In this document: positions 10,572 to 20,309 of the stretch, piece after piece
Numbering within the stretch: the first letter of the stretch is position 1
How the letters are laid out: each line of letters opens with the position of its first letter
From: JAHRAW01 sp028066695
GTDB lineage: Bacteria > Pseudomonadota > Gammaproteobacteria > Arenicellales > Poriferihabitantaceae
DNA length: 64,000 nt
Reading direction: 5' to 3'
Assembly (NCBI GenBank): GCA_963457535.1
Contig: OY734803.1
Span: 682,001-746,000 of the forward strand
Program-made: the position numbers and the translations under genes
Notes under the pieces: generated by a model
What the model saw: only the letters and a program-made list of their open reading frames with translations
Told to the model about the DNA's origin: nothing
Databases searched by the model: none

Positions 10572-11099
10572 ATGCAAACCGGCGGCAACATGCTTGCCCG
10601 CTTCATCAACGGCGTTTCCGAGTTGACCGGAAAGATAAGCGCTTGGTGCCTGTTCCTGGTCGGTTTTTTCATCACCTTTGAAGTTGCCATGCGGTATGTG
10701 TTTAACTCACCCACCATTTGGGTGGATGAGGTAAGCCGCGTCCTGCAGGTCTGGGTGGTATACCTGGCCGCGGCCTATGTGCTGAAACACCGCGGGATGG
10801 TCACCATAGAAGTGATGCTCAGCAATCCAAACACCCTCCGGCGGCGTCTGGCTGAAAGTTTTGCAATTACCGTCCTGTTTCTGTTTGCGGGCGTGGCTTG
10901 CTATTACGGCTTTGAGATTTGGCTCAAGGCGACGCTGGCCGGACACACCACCGACACCTATCTTGCTTCGCCAAAGATGATAACCCATGCGCCGGTATGG
11001 GTCGGGTCGGCGCTGTTGATACTACAGGGCGCGGTCCAACTTTACGGCGTGTGGACCGAAGACCCGCCGGATGACGGCGCAATGGCGGGACCGCACTGA
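10572..11099 (+). CDS. dctQ: TRAP transporter small permease subunit
   Basis: A 175-residue membrane protein of the DctQ family with four hydrophobic helices (about 21-45, 55-75, 95-118 and 139-160) and the typical sequences FITFEVAMRYVFN and WVDEVSRVLQVWVVY of this family. It joins the substrate-binding protein to the large DctM subunit. Two start codons are possible (10572, 10590); neither has a clear Shine-Dalgarno. Its TGA stop shares a base with the ATG of dctM, so translation is coupled. Confidence 0.9.
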   Translation: MQTGGNMLARFINGVSELTGKISAWCLFLVGFFITFEVAMRYVFNSPTIWVDEVSRVLQVWVVYLAAAYVLKHRGMVTIEVMLSNPNTLRRRLAESFAITVLFLFAGVACYYGFEIWLKATLAGHTTDTYLASPKMITHAPVWVGSALLILQGAVQLYGVWTEDPPDDGAMAGPH

Positions 11100-12376
11100 T
11101 GGAAACCGTCATCATACTGGTGGCGCTGCTTGCGCTGCTGCTCCTGCGCACGCCGGTCGCCTTCGCATTGGGCGGGTTGGGGGTCGTCCTTTTGGCGTTG
11201 AAAGGCTTTCCGCTTGAAGCCGTGCCGCTGCGCCTGCATGGCGCAATGGACAGTTTCGAACTGCTCGCCGTGCCGATGTTCCTGCTGATGTCCAATGTGC
11301 TGCTCAAAGGCGATGTCGGCCGGGATCTGTACGCGGCGGTGCAAAGTTGGGTCGGCCATTGGCCCGGAGGCTTGGGGGTGGCGACGATCATGTCCTGCAC
11401 GCTGTTTTCCGCAATTTCCGGTTCGTCGGTGGCCACCGCCGCCACCATCGGCACCGTGGCCGTCCCGGAGATGTCACAGCGCGGCTACAACAAGCCTTTC
11501 ATCTACGGCATGCTGGCCGCAGGCGGCACTTTGGGGATATTGATTCCGCCTTCAATCCCGCTGATCCTATACGGCGTGGTTACCGAAAGTTCCATCCCGA
11601 CATTGTTCCTGGCCGGCATCGGGCCGGGGTTATTCCTCGCCTGCGCCTTTGTCATCTACGGCATCCTGTTCTCGCGTTTCTCCCGCGCGTACCAACCGGT
11701 GGCAAAGGCATCCTGGGGCGAACGCGGCCGCAACTCGCTGCTGGCCCTGCCGACCGTTGCGCTGGCCGCGGCCATCGTCGGCTCGATATACATGGGCATT
11801 GCCACGCCATCGGAAAGCGCGGGGCTGGGGTTTGTCATCGCGCTGGTCATGACATTTGCCATGGGACGCATGAATTGGGCCAAACTGCGGCAGGCGGTTG
11901 AAGGCTCGCTTCGCACTTCCGTGATGGTGTTGATTATCGTCGCCGGCGCCAAAGTTTTCTCCTACGCCATCACGCTCTATTTGATACCGCAATCCATCAG
12001 CGGCTTTCTGACCGAGAACATCTCCAACCCCGCTTTGTTCATTCTGGCGGTGGGCGTTGTCCTGCTGATCATGGGTTTCTTTTTGGAATCCCTTTCCATG
12101 CTGCTAATCATGGTTCCGGTGCTGTTGCCGGCGGTATTGGACACGGGAATCGACCCCGTCTGGTTCGGCGTCTTCTTCGTGGTTTTGATTGAGACCGCGC
12201 TTATCACCCCGCCGGTGGGCATGAACCTGTTCGTCATTCAGGGGGTGGCGCGCGCCCGGCTGCAGGATGTGGCAAAGGGCGCCATGCCCTTTGCGCTGAT
12301 TATGCTTGGCATGGCGGTGCTGTTGTGGTTCTGGAAGGATGTCGCGCTCTATATTCCCTATCATCTGGCGCGTTAG
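11099..12376 (+). CDS. dctM: TRAP transporter large permease subunit
   Basis: A 425-residue polytopic inner-membrane protein of the DctM family, the sodium-coupled translocation subunit of TRAP transporters. The family's early RTPVAFALG motif and the conserved GGTLGILIPPSIPLILYG and ITPPVGMNLFVIQG segments are visible, with about twelve hydrophobic helices. It starts on the last base of the dctQ stop codon. The length is normal. The gene ends 85 bases before a convergent Bor-family lipoprotein gene. Confidence 0.95.
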   Translation: METVIILVALLALLLLRTPVAFALGGLGVVLLALKGFPLEAVPLRLHGAMDSFELLAVPMFLLMSNVLLKGDVGRDLYAAVQSWVGHWPGGLGVATIMSCTLFSAISGSSVATAATIGTVAVPEMSQRGYNKPFIYGMLAAGGTLGILIPPSIPLILYGVVTESSIPTLFLAGIGPGLFLACAFVIYGILFSRFSRAYQPVAKASWGERGRNSLLALPTVALAAAIVGSIYMGIATPSESAGLGFVIALVMTFAMGRMNWAKLRQAVEGSLRTSVMVLIIVAGAKVFSYAITLYLIPQSISGFLTENISNPALFILAVGVVLLIMGFFLESLSMLLIMVPVLLPAVLDTGIDPVWFGVFFVVLIETALITPPVGMNLFVIQGVARARLQDVAKGAMPFALIMLGMAVLLWFWKDVALYIPYHLAR

Positions 12377-12461
12377 CGGGCGGGGCGCATTTCAAGAGTA
12401 TTGACCGGAAAATCCGCCCGGCGTTGATTTCGGCGCCGGGCGGGAATTTCGCGGCGCGCCG

Positions 12462-12752
12462 CTAGCGGCAGTAGACCCGGGTTTGCTGGGGCGTGTAGAT
12501 GCCGAAAGTGATCGCGCCAACGAGACCGTTGACAAAAGTCGTTTGCGTCTCGACGCGGGCGACCCGTTCAACGCCGCCGCAGATTGCAACCGGATTGATG
12601 TTTTTCTGCTGGCCGAGCCCGGCGATGAAGTAGTGCTGCGCTTCGTCATAGTTGGCAACCAGTGAATCATCGCGATCCTGCATGTGAAACTTGGTCTGCG
12701 CGCAACCGGCAACCAGCAACGACGCGAAGACGATTGAAATCATTCGGGACAT
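12462..12752 (-). CDS. bor: Bor-family lipoprotein
   Basis: A 96-residue lipoprotein resembling the phage lambda Bor/Iss family along its length: lipobox LVAGC with Cys17, the HYFIAGLGQ segment, the AICGG segment, TQTTFVNGLVGAITFGIYTP and the C-terminal RVYC. Bor is an outer-membrane lipoprotein linked to serum resistance in E. coli. The start at 12752 is favoured by GAGGTG just upstream; ATGs at 12743 and 12764 are alternatives. It lies 106 bases downstream of the 16S 3' end on the same strand and may be reached by 16S transcripts. No other phage genes are nearby. Confidence 0.85.
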   Translation of the reverse strand: MSRMISIVFASLLVAGCAQTKFHMQDRDDSLVANYDEAQHYFIAGLGQQKNINPVAICGGVERVARVETQTTFVNGLVGAITFGIYTPQQTRVYCR

Positions 12753-12807
12753 GTTGCACCTCATGTGTGGAGTTTTTGACGGTAAAAAGCCGGGGGAAAA
12801 TGAAAAC

Positions 12808-12850
12808 AACCAATCAAGCAAATTGTGCGGGCGCTCCGAAGCCGGGCTCT
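12808..12850. repeat. 16S processing stem, 3' (trailer) arm
   Basis: The trailer after 16S is complementary to the leader at 14507-14552 over about 40 positions. Most differences are compatible with G-U pairing, and the first shared core is AATCAAGC. Together they would form the RNase III stem that frames pre-16S rRNA. Confidence 0.75.
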
Positions 12851-12858
12851 GCAAGGTT

Positions 12859-14406
<1,548 letters not shown>

Positions 14407-14506
14407 AAGTTTGAAGCCCCGCGAGGCGGGGCAATTTTGCGAAAAATCAACGCGCAAAAACGGCGAAAAAACGCCGCATTGGCGTCAATTTCCCATACTG
14501 GATTGA

Positions 14507-14552
14507 GAGACCCGGCGAATCGAAGCGCCCACACAATCTGCTTGATTTGGTT
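14507..14552. repeat. 16S processing stem, 5' (leader) arm
   Basis: The leader sequence just after boxA (minus strand AACCAAATCAAGCAGATTGT and on) matches the reverse complement of the trailer at 12808-12850. It also recalls the E. coli rRNA leader, where boxA is followed by a CAATCTGTGTGGGC-type segment. Confidence 0.75.
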
Positions 14553-14562
14553 GTAAAAGAGC
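14551..14562 (-). promoter_or_regulatory. boxA antitermination element in the 16S leader
   Basis: GCTCTTTTACAA on the minus strand, about 145 bases upstream of mature 16S and identical to the element in the 23S unit. This is the expected site for NusB/NusE loading. Confidence 0.8.
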
Positions 14563-14597
14563 CGCGCGGCGCCATTCACCACCGCCGCGGGCGCGCG

Positions 14598-14624
14598 ATT
14601 ATACGCCAAAAACCGCCGCGTCAA
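14598..14624 (-). promoter_or_regulatory. rRNA promoter of the 16S gene
   Basis: On the minus strand TTGACG (14619-14624) is followed after 15 bases by a perfect TATAAT (14598-14603) and a GC-rich discriminator (CGCGCGCCC), the hallmark of stringently controlled rRNA promoters. Directly upstream lies an AT-rich run (AATTTAAATTT, about 14635-14646) like an UP element. Transcription would start about 185 bases before mature 16S. Confidence 0.75.
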
Positions 14625-14767
14625 GGGTTTTTTGGAAATTTAAATTGGGGGTTTTGGGGGGCGGTTAGGGGCGAATTTCCACGAATTTCACGCGCAAATC
14701 CGCGCCTGGCGCCACTTTGCGCTTCGCCGGTCCGAGGCCCAGGCGGCTGGCGCAAAGGAGAAATGCA

Positions 14768-15562
14768 TCACCGCCCCGCCTCTTCCTGCCGCCGCGACAG
14801 ATAGTGCGCCGCGAGAATCGGCAGAAAGGTTGCGACGATGACAAACACCGCGACCACATTGGTCAGCGGGCGCTGCCGCGGACGCACCAATTCGGTGAGC
14901 ATCCAAATCGGCAGCGTGGTTTGCTGTCCGGCGGTAAAGGTGGTAACGATGACCTCGTCAAAAGACAATGCAAATGCAAGCAAGCCGCCGACCAGCAGCG
15001 CGCCGGAGATGTTGGGGAGAATGACATGGCGCAATGTTTGCCAGCCGTTGGCGCCCAAGTCCATTGACGCGTCGAACAGGTGCCGGGATGTGCGGCGCAA
15101 GCGCGCAAGCGCATTGTTATACACGATGACCACGCAGAAAGTGGTGTGCCCGGCAACGATTGTCCAGAATCCGAACGGAATGTCCATGACCCCGAAAAAA
15201 GAGCGCAGCGAAACGCCGGTGATGATGCCGGGTAGCGCGATTGGCAGAATAAAAAACAGCGAAACGGTTTCCTTCCCAAAAAAACGAGCGCGCGCCAGTC
15301 CGCCCGCGGCGAGCGTGCCGAGCAGAAGGGCGATCGACGCGCTCACTGCGGCGGTTTTCACCGAGAGAAAAAATGCGCGCCAAATGTCCTCGCGCCCCCA
15401 GGCGATCACGAACCACTTTAAGGTCAGTCCGGGCGGCGGGAATTGGTAGCTTTTTGCCTCGGTGGTGAAGGCATAGAGCAGGATGAAAAACAGCGGCGCA
15501 TGCAAAAACAGCAAGGTAAACGCGGCCGCCGATTTCAACGCCCAGCCGGGGTTTCGCATCAT
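14768..15562 (-). CDS. ydcV: polyamine ABC transporter permease
   Basis: A 264-residue inner-membrane permease of the PotC/YdcV type with six hydrophobic segments and the EAA loop around DASMDLGANGWQTLRHVILP, which docks the ATPase. It is the last gene of a patD-ydcS-ydcT-ydcU-ydcV block. Its ATG overlaps the ydcU stop by four bases, so both permeases are made together. Downstream on this strand is the 16S promoter region. Confidence 0.9.
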   Translation of the reverse strand: MMRNPGWALKSAAAFTLLFLHAPLFFILLYAFTTEAKSYQFPPPGLTLKWFVIAWGREDIWRAFFLSVKTAAVSASIALLLGTLAAGGLARARFFGKETVSLFFILPIALPGIITGVSLRSFFGVMDIPFGFWTIVAGHTTFCVVIVYNNALARLRRTSRHLFDASMDLGANGWQTLRHVILPNISGALLVGGLLAFALSFDEVIVTTFTAGQQTTLPIWMLTELVRPRQRPLTNVVAVFVIVATFLPILAAHYLSRRQEEAGR

Positions 15563-16503
15563 AACGCTTGAAACGCCCCCAACCGCTTGGCAACGAAGAG
15601 ATAAAGAGCCATGATGATGATCGGGATCAGAGTGAACGCCGCGGCCAGCGGAATATTACCGGCAGTGCCCTGCTGCACATACACCGCCTGCCCGATGAAA
15701 AACCTGGAATTGCCGATGATGTAGGGGATGATGTAATCCCCGAGCGTCAGCGAAAAAGTGAAAATCGATCCTGCAATCAGGCCCGGCAACGCAAGCGGCA
15801 GCACCACATGCCGAACGGTCTTTCCTTCGCCGCCGCCGAGGTCCGCGGACGCTTCCAACAGCGAATCAGGCACGCGCTCCAAAGCGGCATGCACCGGCAA
15901 CACCATGAACGGCAGCCAGATGTAGGAAAACACCAGAAACATGCCAAGGTATGAGATGGAAAGCGACGGACCGCCGATCATCGGCACCGCCAGCACCGCA
16001 TCCAGCACGCCGCCAAGCCCGAGCCGCTCGGTCGCCCAAACGATGGCGCCCTCCTTGGCGAGCAGCAATTTCCATGCGTACACGCGCACCAGATACGACG
16101 ACCACAGCGGCATCATCACCGCCAGATACAGCACGGCGCGCATTTTTTCGCTTCTCTGCCGGCGCATGTAATACGCCAGCGCAAACGCCAGCAGCATGTC
16201 GAACAGTGTGACCGCCGCCGCCATGCTCACCGTGCGCGCAACGATGTCGAGATTCGCCGCCGAACGCACCAACTCCAGCAGGGTCGAAGTGGTCAGTTCA
16301 TAGCGAATGACGCCGCTGAACTCGTCCACCGAAAAAAACACATGCGACAAAAACACCAGCAATGAAGCCAGATAGGCAAAAACGATCCACCCCAGCGGCA
16401 GCGCGAGGAGCAAGACAGTCAGCAGGCGCTTTCGCGCAAACAGAAAATCCGATGTTTTCGCGCCGATGCCGCGCGCCCGGAAAATAGCGCTGCCGCTGTT
16501 CAT
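15559..16503 (-). CDS. ydcU: polyamine ABC transporter permease
   Basis: A 314-residue permease of the PotB/YdcU type. After a ~25-residue cytoplasmic start, the first helix (about 28-52) is followed by five more; the EAA loop reads LEASADLGGGEGKTVRHVVLPLALPG. It pairs with the ydcV product to form the membrane channel. Both ends overlap neighbours by four bases (ATGA junctions with ydcT and ydcV), a tightly coupled operon arrangement. Confidence 0.9.
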   Translation of the reverse strand: MNSGSAIFRARGIGAKTSDFLFARKRLLTVLLLALPLGWIVFAYLASLLVFLSHVFFSVDEFSGVIRYELTTSTLLELVRSAANLDIVARTVSMAAAVTLFDMLLAFALAYYMRRQRSEKMRAVLYLAVMMPLWSSYLVRVYAWKLLLAKEGAIVWATERLGLGGVLDAVLAVPMIGGPSLSISYLGMFLVFSYIWLPFMVLPVHAALERVPDSLLEASADLGGGEGKTVRHVVLPLALPGLIAGSIFTFSLTLGDYIIPYIIGNSRFFIGQAVYVQQGTAGNIPLAAAFTLIPIIIMALYLFVAKRLGAFQAL

Positions 16504-17525
16504 GCGTCAAAGAACACTGCGTCTTCCCGCGCGAACCCCACTTCGATGGAATCGCCCACGGCAAATTGCGCCGCTTGCCGCCACGCGCACACTGCCGCCA
16601 GTTTGTCCTCCGCCGCTACGCCAAACTCGATGCGCGCGTTTGCGCCGTGATACAGCAGCTCGCGCACGCGCACGGTGAATCGAACCGGCACTTGATCCCC
16701 AGGGGACACCACCATTTTTTCCGGGCGAATCGAAAACGCCGCGCGCCGCCCGCACAAACGCTCGGCAAGCGCGCCGTCTATGATGTTGGATGCGCCGACA
16801 AAGCGCGCGACAAAAGCGGTGCGCGGCCGCTCATACAGCCGCTGCGGCGTGTCGATTTGCTCCGCGCTGCCGTCATTAAAAACAGCGACGCGATCGCTGA
16901 GCCCCAGCGCTTCATGCTGGTCATGCGTCACATAAATGAAAGTGATACCCAGTCTACGCTGCAATGCTTTCAACTCCGACTGCATTTGTTCGCGCAACTT
17001 CAGATCCAAGGCGCCGAGCGGCTCGTCGAGCAATAACACGCGCGGGCGCATGATGAGCGCGCGCGCAAGCGCCACACGCTGCCGCTGCCCGCCGGACAGC
17101 GCCGCCGGGCGCCGCGCTTCCATGCCGGACAGATTCACCAACGCGAGCATTTCACCGGCCTTGCGCAGGCGCTCGCGCTTGCGCTCACCACGAATCATCA
17201 GGCCATACGCAACATTGTCAGCAACCGAGAGGTGCGGAAACAGCGCGTAGTCTTGGAACACCGTGTTGATGTTGCGGCGGTAAGGCGGCACGCCGGTGAG
17301 CGAATTGCCAAACAGCAGAATGTCGCCCCCGCTTTGCTCGTCAAAGCCGGCAATCAAGCGCAGGCAGGTGGTTTTGCCGGAGCCGGAAGGACCGAGCATG
17401 GAAAAAAACTCGCCTTCGCGCACCGAGAACGATACACCGCCCAAGGCGCGCACATCCCCAAAGCGCCGGGACACATCGCGCAACTCAACCGCCGGCGCGC
17501 CGTCCGCGCCGCATGCGCGCGTCAT
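16500..17525 (-). CDS. ydcT: polyamine ABC transporter ATP-binding protein
   Basis: A 341-residue ATPase of the PotA/YdcT type. Walker A GPSGSGKT at 45-52, signature LSGGQRQR, Walker B LLLDEP and the D-loop/His-switch region (VTHDQHEALGLSD) are all present; the C-terminal third is a TOBE-type regulatory domain. The start at 17525 is used because it shares a base with the ydcS stop codon (TGATG); longer in-frame starts would run into ydcS. It powers uptake through the ydcU/ydcV permeases. Confidence 0.93.
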   Translation of the reverse strand: MTRACGADGAPAVELRDVSRRFGDVRALGGVSFSVREGEFFSMLGPSGSGKTTCLRLIAGFDEQSGGDILLFGNSLTGVPPYRRNINTVFQDYALFPHLSVADNVAYGLMIRGERKRERLRKAGEMLALVNLSGMEARRPAALSGGQRQRVALARALIMRPRVLLLDEPLGALDLKLREQMQSELKALQRRLGITFIYVTHDQHEALGLSDRVAVFNDGSAEQIDTPQRLYERPRTAFVARFVGASNIIDGALAERLCGRRAAFSIRPEKMVVSPGDQVPVRFTVRVRELLYHGANARIEFGVAAEDKLAAVCAWRQAAQFAVGDSIEVGFAREDAVFFDA

Positions 17526-18661
17526 CAACGTCCGCCGAGAATCGCGATGTAGTCGGTGACCCAGCGGTAATACGGCACACAAGTCCCCTGCGTTTTGCAC
17601 TTTGACTGCGGCGTCTTCCAAAAATGGATGCGCTCGAAATTGTCCAGTCCGTTGGTTTTGCAGCCGTCTTTGCCCAGCAATTTGCTGTTCTTGCATGCCG
17701 ACAGCACGCTCGGCACCGACCCGAACCAGGCGGCCAAATCGCCCTGCAGGTTGGAAGACAGCGTCCATTCCATCCACCGGTACGCGCAATTCGGATGCGG
17801 CGCATCAACATGCATCATGGTCGTGTCGGCCCAGCCCGTGGCGCCTTCCCGGGGCACCGTGGAGGCAATGGACTGCTTGTCATTGCGCAGCAGATTCACT
17901 TGAAACGGCCACGAGCCGGAAGCGGCGACGCCCTCATTTTTGAAGTCGTCGATCTGCGTGAAGGCATCGTGCCAGTAGCGGTGAACGATTTTGCGCTGCC
18001 CGCGAAGCAACTCCAGGGCGGCCTTGTATTGCTCCTCGTTCAACTCATACGGGTCTTTGATGCCCAGATCGCGCCGGTGCGTCATTAAATACAGCGCGGC
18101 GTCGGCGATGTAAATCGGCCCGTCAAACGCCTGCACGCGCCCCTTGTTGCTTTTCCCGTCCGGAAGCGTGGCCGGTTTGAAAACCACGGACCAGCTTTTC
18201 GGCGGAGACGGAAAAACATCGGTGTTGTACATCAGCACATTCGAGCCCCACTGATACGGCACACCGTAATGCTTGCCGTTCACCGTGTGCCACGGCGCAT
18301 TCTGCAGGCGGCGGTCGATGGTGTTCCAACTGGGGATCAAGCCGGTGTCGATTTCACGCACCCGCTTGCCGGCGATCAGGCGCAAACTGGCGTCCCCGGA
18401 GGCGGTGACCAAATCAAAGCCGCCTTCATTCATCAGCGCAACCATCTCATCCGAAGTGCCGGCGGTTTTGACGCGCACCTGGCAGCCGCTTTGTTTTTCA
18501 AAGCCGGTGACCCAGTCATAATTCGGATCGGTCTCCCCGCGTTCGATATAACCGGGCCAGGCCACGATATCGAGGTAGTCTTCGCTCTTGCCGATGGTTT
18601 GCGCCCACAGCGGTGAAACAGCCAGCGCGAGCGCCAGAAAAACAGTGGTTTTTTGTGACAT
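17525..18661 (-). CDS. ydcS: polyamine ABC transporter periplasmic binding protein
   Basis: A 378-residue binding protein closely resembling E. coli YdcS from end to end: LDIVAWPGYIERGETDPNYD, SDEMVALMNEGGFDLVTASG, SNKGRVQAFDGPIYIADAAL and the ending TDYIAILGGR. A signal peptide covers about residues 1-20 (ends LWAQ). The start at 18661 has a strong GGAGGAAAG site. YdcS-type proteins bind putrescine and related compounds. The gene follows patD after 124 bases and precedes the ATPase gene with a one-base overlap. Confidence 0.93.
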   Translation of the reverse strand: MSQKTTVFLALALAVSPLWAQTIGKSEDYLDIVAWPGYIERGETDPNYDWVTGFEKQSGCQVRVKTAGTSDEMVALMNEGGFDLVTASGDASLRLIAGKRVREIDTGLIPSWNTIDRRLQNAPWHTVNGKHYGVPYQWGSNVLMYNTDVFPSPPKSWSVVFKPATLPDGKSNKGRVQAFDGPIYIADAALYLMTHRRDLGIKDPYELNEEQYKAALELLRGQRKIVHRYWHDAFTQIDDFKNEGVAASGSWPFQVNLLRNDKQSIASTVPREGATGWADTTMMHVDAPHPNCAYRWMEWTLSSNLQGDLAAWFGSVPSVLSACKNSKLLGKDGCKTNGLDNFERIHFWKTPQSKCKTQGTCVPYYRWVTDYIAILGGR

Positions 18662-18785
18662 GAGAACTTTCCTCCAAAAGTGAATAAAGGTGAACCATTG
18701 GTGCCGGATTCGCTGCCGGCCGGGTGATTGTAAACCATCAGAGCGCGACGGGGCGGCGGATTGCCGTTCCGTCATGCGGCCGCCG

Positions 18786-20219
18786 TCAATGCGCAAACAT
18801 CACATGCCGCACCGCGGTGTAGTCTTCGAGCGCGAACTGCGACATGTCCCGGCCGTAGCCGGATGCTTTCATGCCGCCGTGCGGCATTTCACTGCACAAC
18901 ATGAAGTGCGTGTTAACCCACGAGCAGCCGTATTGCAAACGGGCGACGACACGCGCGGCGCGCCCGGCATCGCGCGTCCATACCGATGAAGCGAGCCCGT
19001 AGCGGCTGTCGTTTGCCCAGTTCAACGCGGTTTCTTCGTCGTCAAAACGCGTGACCGACACCACCGGACCGAACACTTCGCTGCGCGTGATTTCATCTTC
19101 CTGCCTGGCGCCGGTGATGAGCGTCGGGCGGAAGAAATATCCGCGCGAATCACCGTATGCGCCGCCGCCTGCAAGCGTCTCCGCATGCGGCAAGGCGCCG
19201 CTGCGCTCGACAAATCCGCGCACCCGCGCAAGTTGCGCTTCGCTGATCAGCGAGCCGACTTCCGCCTCGGCGTCATCCGGATCCCCGCAGCGGATGCTGT
19301 CCACCGCCGCCGCCAGATCCGCCACAAAATTGTCATGTATTTTTTTCTGCGCGTAGACCCGGCACGCGGCGGTGCAGTCCTGCCCGGCGTTGTAATACCC
19401 GAACAGGCGCACGCCTTCAACCACCGCCTGCATATCGGCATCGTCGAAAACGATAACGGGCGCTTTTCCGCCGAGTTCCAAGTGCGTGCGTTTGATGCTT
19501 TTTGCGGCGGCGCTCAATACGCGCGTGCCCGTGGCAACATCTCCGGTCAGCGACACCATATCCACTTGGTCGTGCTCGATGAGAGCCGCGCCGGTGGACT
19601 CTCCAACTCCGGTGATGATGTTGACCACGCCGCGCGGAAATATCTCGGCAAACCAGCGCGCGGCTTTCAGCATGGTCAGCGGAGTTTGCTCGGACGGTTT
19701 GAAAACGACGGTGTTGCCGGCGGCGAGCGCCGGCGCAAGTTTCCATGCGGCCATCATCAGCGGATAATTCCACGGCGCAATCGCGCCGACCACGCCGACC
19801 GGATCGCGCCGGACCATGCTGGTAAAGCCGGGCAGGTATTCGCCGGCGGCCGGCGCGCGCTGGCAACGCGCGGCTCCGGCAAAAAACCGGAAAACATCGG
19901 AAATCGCCGGCAACTCATCTTCAATCACGCGCTTTGGCGGTTTGCCGCAATTTTGCGCCTCCAGTTTGGCAAGTTCGGCGGCGTTCGCATCGATGACATC
20001 AGCAAGTTCAAGCAGTTTGCCGGCGCGCTCGGCCGGAGTGGTTTTTAACCACCCGGCATAAGCGGCGCGCGCGGCGCGCGCCGAAGCATCCACTTGCTCG
20101 ACGCTTGCCTGGCGCACCGCGACTATGGGCCGGCCGCGGGCCGGATCGACGATTTGATACGCCTCGGAATCTCCCTCGACGAATTCACCGTCGATCAAAT
20201 GTTTGCAGTCATAAGACAT
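18786..20219 (-). CDS. patD: gamma-aminobutyraldehyde dehydrogenase
   Basis: A 477-residue NAD-dependent aldehyde dehydrogenase strongly resembling E. coli PatD/Prr (YdcW): FFAGAARC, APWNYPLMMAAWKLAPALAAG, ELGGKAPVIVFDDAD (catalytic Glu248) and NAGQDCTAACR (catalytic Cys282), ending EDYTAVRHVM. It oxidises 4-aminobutanal, made from putrescine, to GABA. In E. coli the gene ends the ydcSTUVW operon; here it is placed in front of ydcS. GAGGTG lies 5 bases before the ATG. Related betaine aldehyde dehydrogenases are possible, and the quaternary-amine genes upstream leave that open. Confidence 0.9.
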   Translation of the reverse strand: MSYDCKHLIDGEFVEGDSEAYQIVDPARGRPIVAVRQASVEQVDASARAARAAYAGWLKTTPAERAGKLLELADVIDANAAELAKLEAQNCGKPPKRVIEDELPAISDVFRFFAGAARCQRAPAAGEYLPGFTSMVRRDPVGVVGAIAPWNYPLMMAAWKLAPALAAGNTVVFKPSEQTPLTMLKAARWFAEIFPRGVVNIITGVGESTGAALIEHDQVDMVSLTGDVATGTRVLSAAAKSIKRTHLELGGKAPVIVFDDADMQAVVEGVRLFGYYNAGQDCTAACRVYAQKKIHDNFVADLAAAVDSIRCGDPDDAEAEVGSLISEAQLARVRGFVERSGALPHAETLAGGGAYGDSRGYFFRPTLITGARQEDEITRSEVFGPVVSVTRFDDEETALNWANDSRYGLASSVWTRDAGRAARVVARLQYGCSWVNTHFMLCSEMPHGGMKASGYGRDMSQFALEDYTAVRHVMFAH

Positions 20220-20309
20220 GGGGACACCTCATTTTTGCATCGGGTTTGGCCGGCACAACGCCGCCGGGGCATTGTACCACCGCCGGCATCTTTCCGCCGG
20301 CGCAACGCC

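Noticed and set aside
12462..12752. Prophage remnant around the Bor gene
   Set aside because: No integrase, structural or lysis genes nearby; a single Bor-like gene is not enough.
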